Source: Candida dubliniensis CD36
Lineage: Eukaryota; Ascomycota; Pichiomycetes; Serinales; Debaryomycetaceae
Length of the DNA stretch: 64,000 nucleotides
Direction: 5' to 3'
NCBI RefSeq assembly: GCF_000026945.1
Contig: NC_012865.1
Coordinates: forward strand, 806,001-870,000
Of the stretch, positions 10,691 through 21,114 are shown in pieces (position 1 is the stretch's first letter; every line of letters starts with the position of its first letter). Made by a program: the position numbers and the translations under genes. Below the pieces are notes generated by a model. The model had not been told where the DNA came from. It did not search any database and saw only the letters and a list, made by a program, of their open reading frames with translations.

Positions 10691-12598
10691 CTATGTAGGT
10701 ACATATATCCCACCAGAATGCCAACCACTAGCAGCAATACATACCCATTTCCCCTTATATGGTGGAGGTTTCACAGGTAATGGTTTGAGCACTACCAAGT
10801 TATTCCCTCGTAAACTAACTTCATCACCACCTCCACTGGTATTATGATTATTATACTGATCAATAATATCTTGTTTACTTCCTAAACCTAAACATCCACA
10901 AAATCTTGATTCAGTACCCCAACTCAATAATGATCCATCAGTAGTTAATGCTAAATAATGATAATCACCAATTTCTATTCTTTTAATATTCTTACCTTGT
11001 AATTCATTAATAATTATTGGTTCAATTCCTTGTTCATCATTATTATTTTCATAATATTGTAAATGATGAAGATTACCTAATAATACTTGATCATAATTTG
11101 TGAAAACGGCAAAATCATTAAAACAACTACTAACTTTAGTGAAAATAATATTTTCTTTACCAATTTCTGATTGTTGTTGTTGTTGTTTCCAATTATTAAA
11201 ATTATTCATTGGATTAGTAATTTGATTTATTTCATCAAAAGTTATTAATGTATCTCTTGTAGCAAATTCATGAACATCAAATCTTGTTTGATATAATTTC
11301 CCATCAGATTTTTTAATAAAAATTATAAAATTTGATCCAACAGCAAAATCAATAATATCATTTTTAGTAAATGGTATAATAAAATATTTAACTTTAGAAA
11401 TAAATTCTCGAGAATTAAATTGTGATTCAGTTATACCTATTCTAGTATACCATACAATTAATCCATAATTATCAATTAATGCTGTTGATAAATTCCAACC
11501 AGCAGAAATTTTAATTATTCGATTGGAATTAATTGGTATATTAGGGAATTCAAGCATAACTCCAACATTTGATTGACAACCAGTGTCCCATGTATAAATA
11601 TTATTATAATTGTCTAAAGCAATAATATGTTCTCTACCAGCACTAATAGAAATAATTCTTCGTTTTTCTAAACTCTGTTTTCGATTTGGAGGAAGTGGAG
11701 GTAAAAATAATCTTGATATAAAATTTGATTCTTTAATTTTTGAAGGACGATGAGACAATGCCGGTTGATTTTGTTCTTGTTGTTGTTGAGTAGTAATTTT
11801 CCTTCTTCCTTGAGGTAAAGAAGAACTTGTTTTTGGAGCAGGTAAAAACGGTGGCACTATACTACTTGTTGCTTCCGTTGTAGTCGTAACATCCGGTGTG
11901 ATTCCATTATTATCATCTTCTTCATCTTCTTCTTCATCATCATTGTTAGCATATCTTCTATTCATCATTGGCATTGGTGGAACTCCTCTAGCAATATTTC
12001 TTCGTGATCCAATTGGTTGAAGAGTTTGATTATTTGTCAATGTATATAATGCCATTGTTCCAGGAGTTGGACGATAATCTTGAGTTTGAATAGGACCTGG
12101 AGTAGTTCTATTATGACTTTGTTTCCAATCATTTCCTGTGAAAAATAATTCTCCATCATTAGTAAGAATTATAAAACTGAAACCATTAGCAACAATATCA
12201 ATAATTATATGATCATTAAAATTGGTAATATTAGTTGGAGTATGAACCATCATCCAACCAAAATTCTCTGATCTATTCTCTATAGGTACTTGTGATAAAC
12301 TATACCCTAATCTCCCCATCAGAGATTGTCCCCAAGTATAAATTTTTTGATGACGATTACATCGTAAATCAAATAATTGTTTCCAATTAAGATTTTCTTT
12401 TAAAGATAAAGTATAATTATTTTCATTATTAGTGAATTTTTTGTTATATAAATATTGATAAATTATCGATGAATTTTGATAAATTGAATATAATGTTTTT
12501 GAAAGACTAAAAAATTTGAAAATATCTTCTGGTGATAAATAATTGGATATTTGAGATGTTAAAATATCTTCTCCTAAATCGTAGATAGACAATGTCAT
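10691..12598 (-). CDS. SAF1: F-box protein with RCC1-type repeats (Saf1-like)
   Basis: This 635-residue protein begins with an F-box-like segment (about residues 6-45, LGEDILTSQISNYLSPEDIFKF), which would bind Skp1 in an SCF ubiquitin ligase. It is followed by RCC1-like propeller repeats: KIYTWGQSLMGRLGYS near residue 84, ISISAGREHIIALDNYNNIYTW, IKISAGWNLSTALI, IEIGDYHYLALTTDGSLLSWG and CIAASGWHSGGIYVP. A low-complexity insert (Asp/Glu, Thr and Gln runs, about residues 215-310) splits the propeller. Architecture and length match Saccharomyces Saf1 (637 residues), which recruits adenine deaminase Aah1 for degradation. Symbol given by resemblance only. Confidence 0.83.
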   Translation of the reverse strand: MTLSIYDLGEDILTSQISNYLSPEDIFKFFSLSKTLYSIYQNSSIIYQYLYNKKFTNNENNYTLSLKENLNWKQLFDLRCNRHQKIYTWGQSLMGRLGYSLSQVPIENRSENFGWMMVHTPTNITNFNDHIIIDIVANGFSFIILTNDGELFFTGNDWKQSHNRTTPGPIQTQDYRPTPGTMALYTLTNNQTLQPIGSRRNIARGVPPMPMMNRRYANNDDEEEDEEDDNNGITPDVTTTTEATSSIVPPFLPAPKTSSSLPQGRRKITTQQQQEQNQPALSHRPSKIKESNFISRLFLPPLPPNRKQSLEKRRIISISAGREHIIALDNYNNIYTWDTGCQSNVGVMLEFPNIPINSNRIIKISAGWNLSTALIDNYGLIVWYTRIGITESQFNSREFISKVKYFIIPFTKNDIIDFAVGSNFIIFIKKSDGKLYQTRFDVHEFATRDTLITFDEINQITNPMNNFNNWKQQQQQSEIGKENIIFTKVSSCFNDFAVFTNYDQVLLGNLHHLQYYENNNDEQGIEPIIINELQGKNIKRIEIGDYHYLALTTDGSLLSWGTESRFCGCLGLGSKQDIIDQYNNHNTSGGGDEVSLRGNNLVVLKPLPVKPPPYKGKWVCIAASGWHSGGIYVPT

Positions 12599-13184
12599 AG
12601 TAGAGTAATGATTGTGGTGTTAGAGTTGTTGTTGTTAGTAGTGGTGGTGGTGGTGGCGATGATAGAGAAAAGGAGAGAAAATCAGGGGGGTGTTGTGGCG
12701 ATGTTTATATAAACTAAGAAAAAAAAAAAAAATACACTCCCAAGTTTTCTTTGTCTTTTGGGTAAGAGTGGTACTAACTATTTGTCAACTGACAAGCAAA
12801 ACAGGTAAAACAGGTAGAACAAACTCTTGGGGTTAAATTATTTACTTACTTCAAACAACTATCCAAACAACTCCCCCTTTTCCTTTATCCCAAAAAAATT
12901 GAATATTAAAAATTTATATAAATTAAATTAAATTGAAACTATAATTTGATTACATACAATAAATAAAACATAAAGTGAAAAAAAAAAAACAAAAAAACAA
13001 AAAACAAACAAAAGCAAGCAAGCAAGCAAGCAAGCCACATACAAAAAGAAACTATTACTATAGGTTTAATTCTTTATCTCTTTATCTCTCTCTCTCTCTA
13101 AAATGATTATTATAATTTATCATATAAGTTTATAGTACTAATGGGAAACAAGTTCTTTATATTTTTTTTTTTTTGTTTTTTTAT
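12599..13184. other. Intergenic with short tandem repeats
   Basis: This is the SAF1-like gene's upstream region and the HGT10 3' flank. It holds a GGT/GGTGGC run (12635-12659), A-tracts near 12720 and 12980, a CAAG tetranucleotide array at 13013-13034 and a CT dinucleotide run at 13086-13099. I see no gene. Confidence 0.6.
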
Positions 13185-14825
13185 TTAAACATTTTCTGGT
13201 TTTTCAAAAACACCATTAGTGTTTGAGACAGTACCATCAGAAATATCTTCTTTAGTTTCGAAATTATCTTTTTCAAAATCATCTTCATAAAGACCCAAGT
13301 TTTTAGCTTCATCTTCAACTTCTTGTAATGATAATTTTGGTAAAGTGGCAGCAACTCTCCAAGGTTGTCTTTTTTCAACATAAGCTTTAGCGAAAATAAT
13401 ATCGATTTCTTCCAATGATCTACCAGCAGTTTCTGGATAAAAGAAAAAGATGATTGGAACAAATAAGAAATTCATAATGGCAAAATAAAGGTAACAACCC
13501 CAACCACTAGCAGCAATAAATGGTGGAGTAAACATAACAACTGCAAAATTGGTTAACCAATTGGTACAAGTGGAAACAGCAGAAGCAGTAGTTCTTGTTC
13601 TTAATGGGTTGATTTCTGGTGGGTAAATCCATGGTAATGGTAAAATGGTGAAAGCAAAGAAAACAATAAATAAATAAATACCAACGGCAGCACCTTTAGC
13701 ATTTTGTTCAGTTGGTTTAATTAAACAAGCAAAAGAAATAATAAATGAAATCCCTTGTCCAATAGCACCAATTAAAAATAAATTTCTTCTACCTAAAGTA
13801 TCAATTAAAAAGAATGATGGGAGAGTAGCTAAAGCATAAATGGTAGCAAACACCCCACCTAAAATCATTGATAAACGATATTGACTATGATTGAAAACGG
13901 TTTCATAGAATAATAAAGTAGAATAATAGATAGCAGCATTACAACCAGTAAATTGTTGGAAAAATTGGGTTGAAGATCCAATAAGCATTCTTTGGAAATG
14001 AGCAGTTTTACCACCAGTAAACAAATCTTTGAAACCGGCTTGTACTTTAGCGTTTCTTCTAACAGCATCAACAATAACACTAGCTTCAGCAACAATGGCA
14101 TCATCATCAGGAGTAGTATCATTTAATGCTGCTAAAACTTCATAAGCTTCTGGTTTTCTATCTTTAGAAATTAACCAACGAGGAGATTCTGGTAATTGAA
14201 GAATTCCAAAAATAACCCATAAAGCAAAAAAAATTTGGAAAGCAACAGGGAATCTCCATGAAACTGAAGTATTAACATAAGATAATCCAAAATCTAACCA
14301 ATAAGCAATTAAAGTACCAAATGCCACTACGGCACCTTCTAAATTAACTAATTTACCTCTATTTTCTGGTTTTGACATTTCTGATTGCCAAACTGGAATA
14401 GTAGCAGTATTCATACCATTACCAATCCCAGTAATAACTCTACCAACAACAAATTGACCTAATGGCCAATGAGGTCTAAATGGAGTAACAGAAATAATTG
14501 TACCAAGAACAATAATAGTAGCACCAATGAAAATAATTGGTTTTCTACCTAAAGTATCACCTCTAAGTAAAGCAAAAATAGCACCAAAAAAACAACCCAA
14601 TTCATAAGATGCAGTAACAGCACCTTGAATAACACTATTATCTTTAGTAGCAGGAAATTCCCAATTGAATTGTTCAGCAGAAATTAATCCTGCCATTAAA
14701 CCTTGATCATATCCGAAAAGTGAAAATCCAAGAGTTGCAGTAATAGTGACTGCTGCACGTAATTTTCTACCGGTTAATCCAGCAGTTGTGGTTCTTTTGA
14801 AAACTTTATCTATGAACCCACTCAT
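13185..14825 (-). CDS. HGT10: MFS sugar/polyol transporter, HGT10/STL1 type
   Basis: This 546-residue sugar-porter family protein has about twelve membrane helices. Family motifs are visible: FGYDQGLMAGLIS in TM1, the R-G-D-x-L-G-R-K type loop (LLRGDTLGRKP), VVGRVITGIGNGMNTATIPVWQSE, LPESPRWLISKDR after TM6, FFQQFTGCNAAIYYS in TM7, and FFYPETAGRSLEEIDIIF after TM12. The N and C termini are cytosolic; the tail is acidic. The sequence is of the Stl1 glycerol-proton symporter type, and the corresponding Candida gene is named HGT10. The upstream region is exceptionally long (4.4 kb), which suggests complex regulation. The substrate is inferred from family resemblance. Confidence 0.88.
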   Translation of the reverse strand: MSGFIDKVFKRTTTAGLTGRKLRAAVTITATLGFSLFGYDQGLMAGLISAEQFNWEFPATKDNSVIQGAVTASYELGCFFGAIFALLRGDTLGRKPIIFIGATIIVLGTIISVTPFRPHWPLGQFVVGRVITGIGNGMNTATIPVWQSEMSKPENRGKLVNLEGAVVAFGTLIAYWLDFGLSYVNTSVSWRFPVAFQIFFALWVIFGILQLPESPRWLISKDRKPEAYEVLAALNDTTPDDDAIVAEASVIVDAVRRNAKVQAGFKDLFTGGKTAHFQRMLIGSSTQFFQQFTGCNAAIYYSTLLFYETVFNHSQYRLSMILGGVFATIYALATLPSFFLIDTLGRRNLFLIGAIGQGISFIISFACLIKPTEQNAKGAAVGIYLFIVFFAFTILPLPWIYPPEINPLRTRTTASAVSTCTNWLTNFAVVMFTPPFIAASGWGCYLYFAIMNFLFVPIIFFFYPETAGRSLEEIDIIFAKAYVEKRQPWRVAATLPKLSLQEVEDEAKNLGLYEDDFEKDNFETKEDISDGTVSNTNGVFEKPENV

Positions 14826-15083
14826 AATGGAATATATATATATATAATAATTTGTTATTATCTTTTTATTTTAAGTAGTTTTGTCTTGTCTTGTCTTGTC
14901 TTGTCTTGTAGTTGAATATGTATATGGTGAAATGGTATCCCAAAAAAAAAAGAAAGAAAGAAAATAAAAACTGTCCAGATGAAATAACAAATTTGAGCAA
15001 CAGAAGAAAGGATGAACTAAGACTACATTGAATTTGGGAAGACATTTGAAGCTATATTTATATTGTTTTTTTTTTTTTTTTTT

Positions 15084-15113
15084 TAATTTAATTTAATTTA
15101 ATTTAATTTAATA
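15084..15113. repeat. TTTAA pentanucleotide repeat
   Basis: Six contiguous pentamer units of TTTAA follow a 22-base T tract in the HGT10 upstream region. It is a simple-sequence repeat and likely length-polymorphic. Confidence 0.75.
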
Positions 15114-17771
15114 TAACCAACATGAAAAGACAATCCAATCCAATCCAAATAAACAAAACAAAACAAAACAAAAAAAAAAAAAAAAAATTTGGCAATTAAG
15201 ATATTACACAAACATAATCATTAGAAGAGCAAGCAACAACAATAAACTAAATGAGGAAAAATTTAATATTGTTCTATTTTTTACTTTTTACTTTTTATTA
15301 CTTTTTATCATTCATCATCACTGTACTATGACGTAAAACGATTTACCCAAAAGTAAGACCTACATTATTACTACTACACACCAAATTAAACACAAAAACT
15401 AATTGGAATCCACAATATATGGATTAATTTTACCTAAACTTATACACACTATACTTTCGCCGTGTGCGTCATAAGTTTATAAAACCAGATATGATACTTC
15501 TATAAAAACAGAAAAACCAAAAAACCAAAAAAAAAGTTGAATTGGTTAAAATGCCTTGAGAAAAGTTGTCACAAAACTTTTTGATTTAAAAAAAAAACAA
15601 TGAAGTTTCAATAAAACCAGTAAAGTGATACATTTTCTTTCTTTATGTGGTGGGGGAGAAATGAAAACAAAAAAAAAACAGAAAGAGAATTGAAACAATA
15701 AAACAACAACTCATATTAGTAATATTATTGTTCTTCCATTCAAAAAAATTCTCTTTTCTCTTCTCTACCTCCAATAATAATAACCTTGATGTTATTTTAT
15801 TTTATATTTTCATGAGATTGCTCATCTCTAATCATATTTTGTTAACCAGCAGCAACAACAACAACGACAGAGGAAAAAGAAAAAAGAAATTGCAAAAAAG
15901 AAAAAGAAAAAGAGATTTGGTAAATCTAAAATGGATAAACGGAATTAGTCAAACTAAAAGAAAAGAAAAGAAAAGACAAATCCCTCTCCCTCTCCCTCTC
16001 CCCCCCTCCCTTCGCCCCACCCCGGATTAATTAATGGCCAAGAAAAAAAAAATATACCACCCCCAAAAAAAAAAAAAAGAACATATATATTCCACTTGAC
16101 ACATATTACACGCCTAATTACACATTCACACACATCACACACATCACACTATATACAAATCTTTAGTAATTTAACACACCATTACGACTATTGCAATCAC
16201 GACAACAACAACAATAATAATAATAATAATACTAATGATCTTCAAATAAGACCATCCTGTTGTCGTTGTCGTGGTCTTTGTCGTTGTTATTACTATTTTG
16301 TGTTTTGAAAAACTAATTGAATACGATATTAACTATGAATCTTTTATGTTTGATTTTTTTCGAGGTTGAATTAGAGGATAATGATACATATTGATAAATC
16401 TCTTTTTACCAAACAATAATGATTGGATTTACTTTTCAAAATTAGAAATTAAACAAAACAAGGATGTTCAATAAAATCAATTTATTATAGAACCTCTTTC
16501 TTTTCTTTCTTTTCTTTCTTTTCTTTCCTTCATTTCTAGAACCATATCAAGAAATAATGAATATTATATATGGCGGGGGGGTTGAATTACGTTTTTTTTT
16601 TTTTTTTTTGTTTTTCTCCACCATTTCAACTAAGCCTTATCTATAAGATAATAATAATAATAAGAAGAAGAAGAAGAAGAAGAAGAACCATTTGGTAGTC
16701 GATCTTTTCCCCACACAATTGAATTCTCGAGTCTCGAATTAACATCTTATATATATATATATATATATATGTATGGCTGGTGTACATGACTAGCCACATT
16801 CTTTCCCTCCACTTCGTTTACTGTCAAATTAACTAACTTATTTAAATTCCAACATATATTAACCAGCCCAACAACAACAACATTGACACAATTATTTTTG
16901 TGCATTTGTTTTTTTCTTTTTTATCTAATTTCTAATTTCTTTAGTTAATAATTTTGATGATTTTTTAGTTATTGTACTTCCACTTTGTCTTTACATCATT
17001 AAAAAAAAAAAAAGAACATCCCATATATATAGATATATATATATAGATATAGATATATGTATTCATGAAGTTATGTCTATATTTACACGACTTAAGTCAT
17101 TATACATATAATTTATGTGTGTATGTGTGCAAATTATTATTATTATTATTATTATTACAATTTCATGACTAAAAACCCATTTTTCAAACTTCCTCGGGTA
17201 TATAGCAGCAGCTCTTGTTTCTTTTTTTTGTGTACGTTTGAAGTTATAGTCGATCTTTTAAATATTACTTCAAAGGAAATGACTATATGACTCACGTCAC
17301 ATATAGTTCAAAACAGTGACAAATCTTAGGAACCAATCTATTATTAATATTATTGAAGAAGAAGAAGAAGAAGAAGAAGAAAAAGAAAATGCCTCAAATT
17401 GTTTCCCTGCGTCACTCCCCCCCCATTAATAAATGCTAGATGAGATTAAATTATGTATAATTAAGGCTTATAACTGCAGTATTATTTTGTAAAGAGTTAA
17501 GAGAAGATTTATCATTTTTTTTTTTTTATAAACCAATTAAAATGCTTGTTGAATTTTCGTCTCTTGTTCAATTTTTGTGTGTTTCCAAAGAAGAAGAAGA
17601 AGAATGTCTTTTGTGACACAATAATAATAATTTCTTTTTTTTTCGTCATTATACACGCGCATATTTGGTCTAGACTATTGCTGCTGGTGCTAGTACTCCT
17701 AATACTCCTAATACTACTACTACTACTATTAAAACAAACCTTGCAGGTCTTTTTATACAAAGAATGAAGTC

Positions 17772-17807
17772 AAACGCCAAACGCCAAATGCCAAACGCCA
17801 AACGCCA
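17772..17807. repeat. CCAAACG heptamer array
   Basis: Five heptamer units of the form CCAAACG stand in direct tandem, the second reading CCAAATG. They lie in the HGT10 upstream region about 3 kb from its start. The unit is not a simple dinucleotide or trinucleotide and is spaced less than one helical turn. Confidence 0.7.
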
Positions 17808-18464
17808 AAACAAAAGAAGAATACAAAAGGTCCAAGTTCTATGAAATGTGGAGTAATAAAATCTTCCCCTTCTCTACCACCACCCACCCGCCCCCTCTAT
17901 GAAAGAAAAGAAGAGTTATTATTACTCCATTGGGTTGTGTGATTCCAACTTGTACATTGGTTCAAATTGGATGATTAGTTGAAACAAATTCCTTAATGGT
18001 CTGATAGTTTTAAAATATCATCATCGTCATCAATTTAGGAAGGAAGAATTTTCTAATTGTTGGTCATACTTGTAGAGATATTGATAATGTGATTGAAAAC
18101 ACGAAAAAAAAGAACAATGATGTTATGATTTATGGGGGAGGACAAGAGATTCATTTTATTTTCTTAGTTTTTAAAGTATTGTTCTTATTTCCTTTCCTTT
18201 CATCCTCCAGTTTTTTCCCCAGAAAATTTAAAAAAAACAAAACAAAAAGTGGAACAATAATTGAACAAAGTAATATTGTATCGTAAATGTGAAAAAAACA
18301 AAAAAAGGAAAAAAGGAAAAGGAAAAGAAAAGTTCCATTAGTATGTGTAATTCAAGTCAATCTATGGGTTAAATCAAATGGTTGAATGTAGGAAAGTTGG
18401 TTCGTTGGGTGATTATTATCAACAATGACCAACTACCACTTGTTTATTCACATATTTATTGAAG

Positions 18465-18509
18465 CCGGGGGGTGCCGGGGGGGCCGGGGGCCGGGGGGAG
18501 GGGGGGGAG
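18465..18509 (+). repeat. G-rich island, possible G-quadruplex
   Basis: Six runs of four or more G within about 45 bases, separated by one to three bases, in otherwise AT-rich DNA. It fits the pattern for an intramolecular G-quadruplex on the plus strand. A second island (18698-18737) lies about 190 bp downstream. Confidence 0.6.
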
Positions 18510-19182
18510 CGAGTAGTACCAACTCAATAAATAAATACTTTTTCTAATTACAATAATGAATAAAGTCAATGTTTCTTTCATTCTCAATCACTATTAGTTC
18601 TCTCTCCTTCACATATTTCAATTTTTATGGATTCATTGTGTAAAATTAGAATAAACATGTATACGTATATATTTAATATTTCATCTCTTCAAATCTTGGG
18701 GCCGGGAGGGGGGGACGGGTGACGGTTGACGGGTGGGCTATTCTAGTTTTTTGGGCCGGTTGCAATTCCCCGAGGGATGGAGGATCTCGTAACGTTATTT
18801 CCCTCAGGATATTTTATTGTCATGACAACAACAACAACAACATCATCATCAACAACAACAATAGAAAGTATTAATTGTCCAATCAATAAACTTGGTCTTG
18901 TTTGTTTGTATGATTTTCTTCACCCAAGTACAAAAAAACCCATATAATTGATAAACGGTTTTTCGTTTAATTCGTGACTTATTTCCTGTTGAAGAGAAGA
19001 TACTTTACGTGTTGGAAAAGCACAGAGAGAGGGAAATATGGAGGATATATCGGAATATATCAATTCATCTACTACTACTACTGCTACTGCTACTACAACA
19101 ACAACAACAACAATTTAAAAACACACACACAATCACACACACAAAAAAAGAAAAAATTCCAATACATTATTACTTACTATTA

Positions 19183-21114
19183 TTATACCAATTTTTCCAA
19201 CCCTCTAAACATATCTAAAAGACAAACATAATGACCTAAAATACCTAAAACAACACAAATATGCCAAATATTATGACTAGCTAAAAAATAATCAACCCAC
19301 CAAAGTGATAAGAAATTATTAGCATAAGGAGTGTTTATGGGATTTGGTTTAAAATGTTTAGCAATCAATTCTTCAAATTTTTCATCATGATCAAAAATAT
19401 CATGATTAGTAGTAGTAGTAGTACTAGTACTAGTACTAGTAGTAGTAGTTGTTGTTGTATTATCTGATATATGTTGATCAACAATTTCTTCAAATTCTTC
19501 TTCAATTTCTTCCATTTCATCTTCACCATCATGACCCATTTTTTCTAATATAACATCAGTTGGTTTATAAGTATGACGATTATTAAGATGATTTTCTTCA
19601 ATTATTATATCATATCTCCATCTTTCTGGAATTAATCCACCATAAAATCCAACACCAATTAAATACCATATAAAACTTTTATATAAAAGTGGAGAAAAAA
19701 ATGATAAAGTTATCATAATTCCTTCATAATAAGATTTACAAATCATTGCTGTAGCTCCTGAAAATGATAATCCAAGGAAAAATCCAATTCTAATTGATCG
19801 ACATTCAGGTTTATCAAAATATGATGACCAATTAAAAATAAATCCTGCTAATCCACATAATGTTGAAAAAATCATATACCCCATTAATAATTTAGGATAA
19901 TTATATAAACTACAATATTCAACACTAATAATTGAACATGTAATTAAAACTGTAATACCAGTATAATCAACACAAGCAAATGTTTGTCTTGTTGGATAAT
20001 GAGCAAAACAAGAAAAAGTATGCCATAATGAAGAATTAATTAAACATTTAATTGCTGCAAAAAGAAACATATACATGATTAAATTATCCCCCCAAGTAAT
20101 TTGTTGGAAAATATTACTATTAGGGAAATGATTAATACATATATAAATAATAATTATTAAACCAATTAAATGACTCCAAATATTCATTGATTCATTATGA
20201 TTAAAATGAAATATCAGTTTTAACATCAGAATATGACTAAGGGAAAATCTATATCCATTAATAATATATTTATTTTCTCGCCAAATTAATGGTAATTCAT
20301 AATAATGTAAATATCTATTATTGGAATTTTGAAGAGCACGATTAAAATTAAAATAACGAAGCTTACTAAATATAATATCATGAGTATAATCATCAGTTGC
20401 TGAAGGTTTATTTTCTTTAATAAAATCATCAATTTTAATTAATTTTTCATCAAAATATTGTATGGTAGTAATGATCTTTTGTGATAAGATTTCTCGTTTA
20501 TTTAAAGATTTCATTCCTAAATTTGTAAATTCTTCTTTAAATTGACCAATATTTATACTGTTATTGTTATTGTTGTTATTGTTGTTGGTTCCATTATTGT
20601 CATTTTGATTGTTTTCTTCTTCACTATCACTATCACTATCGATGGCCAGACTAGAAAATAAATAATTATATTGATCAGCAAGTACTTTAGATAAATATTC
20701 TAAATTATTGAATGAATTGGATAACACTGATTTCTTAATTATTCCTAATCGTTCATAAACCATATTTAAATTATTTATTGAAAAATCTCGAAACAGTTGT
20801 AAACTTGAAGTTGATGATGATCTTCTAGATCGTCCTAATGGTCTTCCACCACCACCACCACCACCATTAATGGTGCCTTGTTGTTGTTGTTGTTGTTGCT
20901 CTTTTTTGGCATTCTTATCAAGTTTGAAAAATCGTTCAAAATTATCTAATCTTGATTCTATTGATGAAATGAAAAGATCCAATTTTTCCACTAATAAATC
21001 TTCAGCAGTTTGAACCACTGAAGAAGTAGAAGAATCTTCATCAGTTTTGTTCTTATCATTATTAGATCTATTTCTGATTTCACCAGTAGATGCTAATTCA
21101 GTAGCAGTACTCAT
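19183..21114 (-). CDS. IZH3: PAQR/hemolysin III family membrane protein (Izh3-like)
   Basis: The C-terminal part (about residues 265-643) is a seven-helix PAQR (adiponectin-receptor/Izh) domain. Its marks are LPLIWRENKYIINGYR, NHNESMNIWSHLIGLI, SSLWHTFSCFAHY and the final LASHNIWHICVVLGILGHY. These supply the conserved His, Ser and Asp residues of the family's metal site (SLWHTFSCH-type and HNIWH). The N-terminal ~265 residues are soluble and low-complexity, with Gln, Gly and Asn runs, as in Saccharomyces Izh3, which also has a long N-terminal extension. A Thr/Ser repeat (about residues 555-575) and an acidic stretch interrupt the region before the last helix. Izh proteins affect zinc and lipid homeostasis. 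Symbol assigned by architecture. Confidence 0.85.
   Translation of the reverse strand: MSTATELASTGEIRNRSNNDKNKTDEDSSTSSVVQTAEDLLVEKLDLFISSIESRLDNFERFFKLDKNAKKEQQQQQQQGTINGGGGGGGRPLGRSRRSSSTSSLQLFRDFSINNLNMVYERLGIIKKSVLSNSFNNLEYLSKVLADQYNYLFSSLAIDSDSDSEEENNQNDNNGTNNNNNNNNNSINIGQFKEEFTNLGMKSLNKREILSQKIITTIQYFDEKLIKIDDFIKENKPSATDDYTHDIIFSKLRYFNFNRALQNSNNRYLHYYELPLIWRENKYIINGYRFSLSHILMLKLIFHFNHNESMNIWSHLIGLIIIIYICINHFPNSNIFQQITWGDNLIMYMFLFAAIKCLINSSLWHTFSCFAHYPTRQTFACVDYTGITVLITCSIISVEYCSLYNYPKLLMGYMIFSTLCGLAGFIFNWSSYFDKPECRSIRIGFFLGLSFSGATAMICKSYYEGIMITLSFFSPLLYKSFIWYLIGVGFYGGLIPERWRYDIIIEENHLNNRHTYKPTDVILEKMGHDGEDEMEEIEEEFEEIVDQHISDNTTTTTTTSTSTSTTTTTNHDIFDHDEKFEELIAKHFKPNPINTPYANNFLSLWWVDYFLASHNIWHICVVLGILGHYVCLLDMFRGLEKLV

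Larger units (their letters stand above)
14826..19182. other. 4.4-kb gene-free region upstream of HGT10
   Basis: There is no convincing reading frame in 4.36 kb. The region is a patchwork of simple repeats: TA (14835-14848), TCTTG (14884-14908), TTTAA (15084-15113), AAG/AAT runs (16656-16686), TA (16751-16770), TAT/ATT (17135-17155), GAA (17355-17378), a CCAAACG heptamer array (17772-17807) and G-rich islands (18465-18509, 18698-18737). As the upstream region of HGT10 it may hold dispersed regulatory sites; very long promoters are common in Candida genes under hyphal or white-opaque control. An unannotated non-coding RNA cannot be excluded. Confidence 0.6.

Noticed and set aside
13865..14122. 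85-codon Leu/Met-rich frame
   Set aside because: Shadow of HGT10 in another frame.
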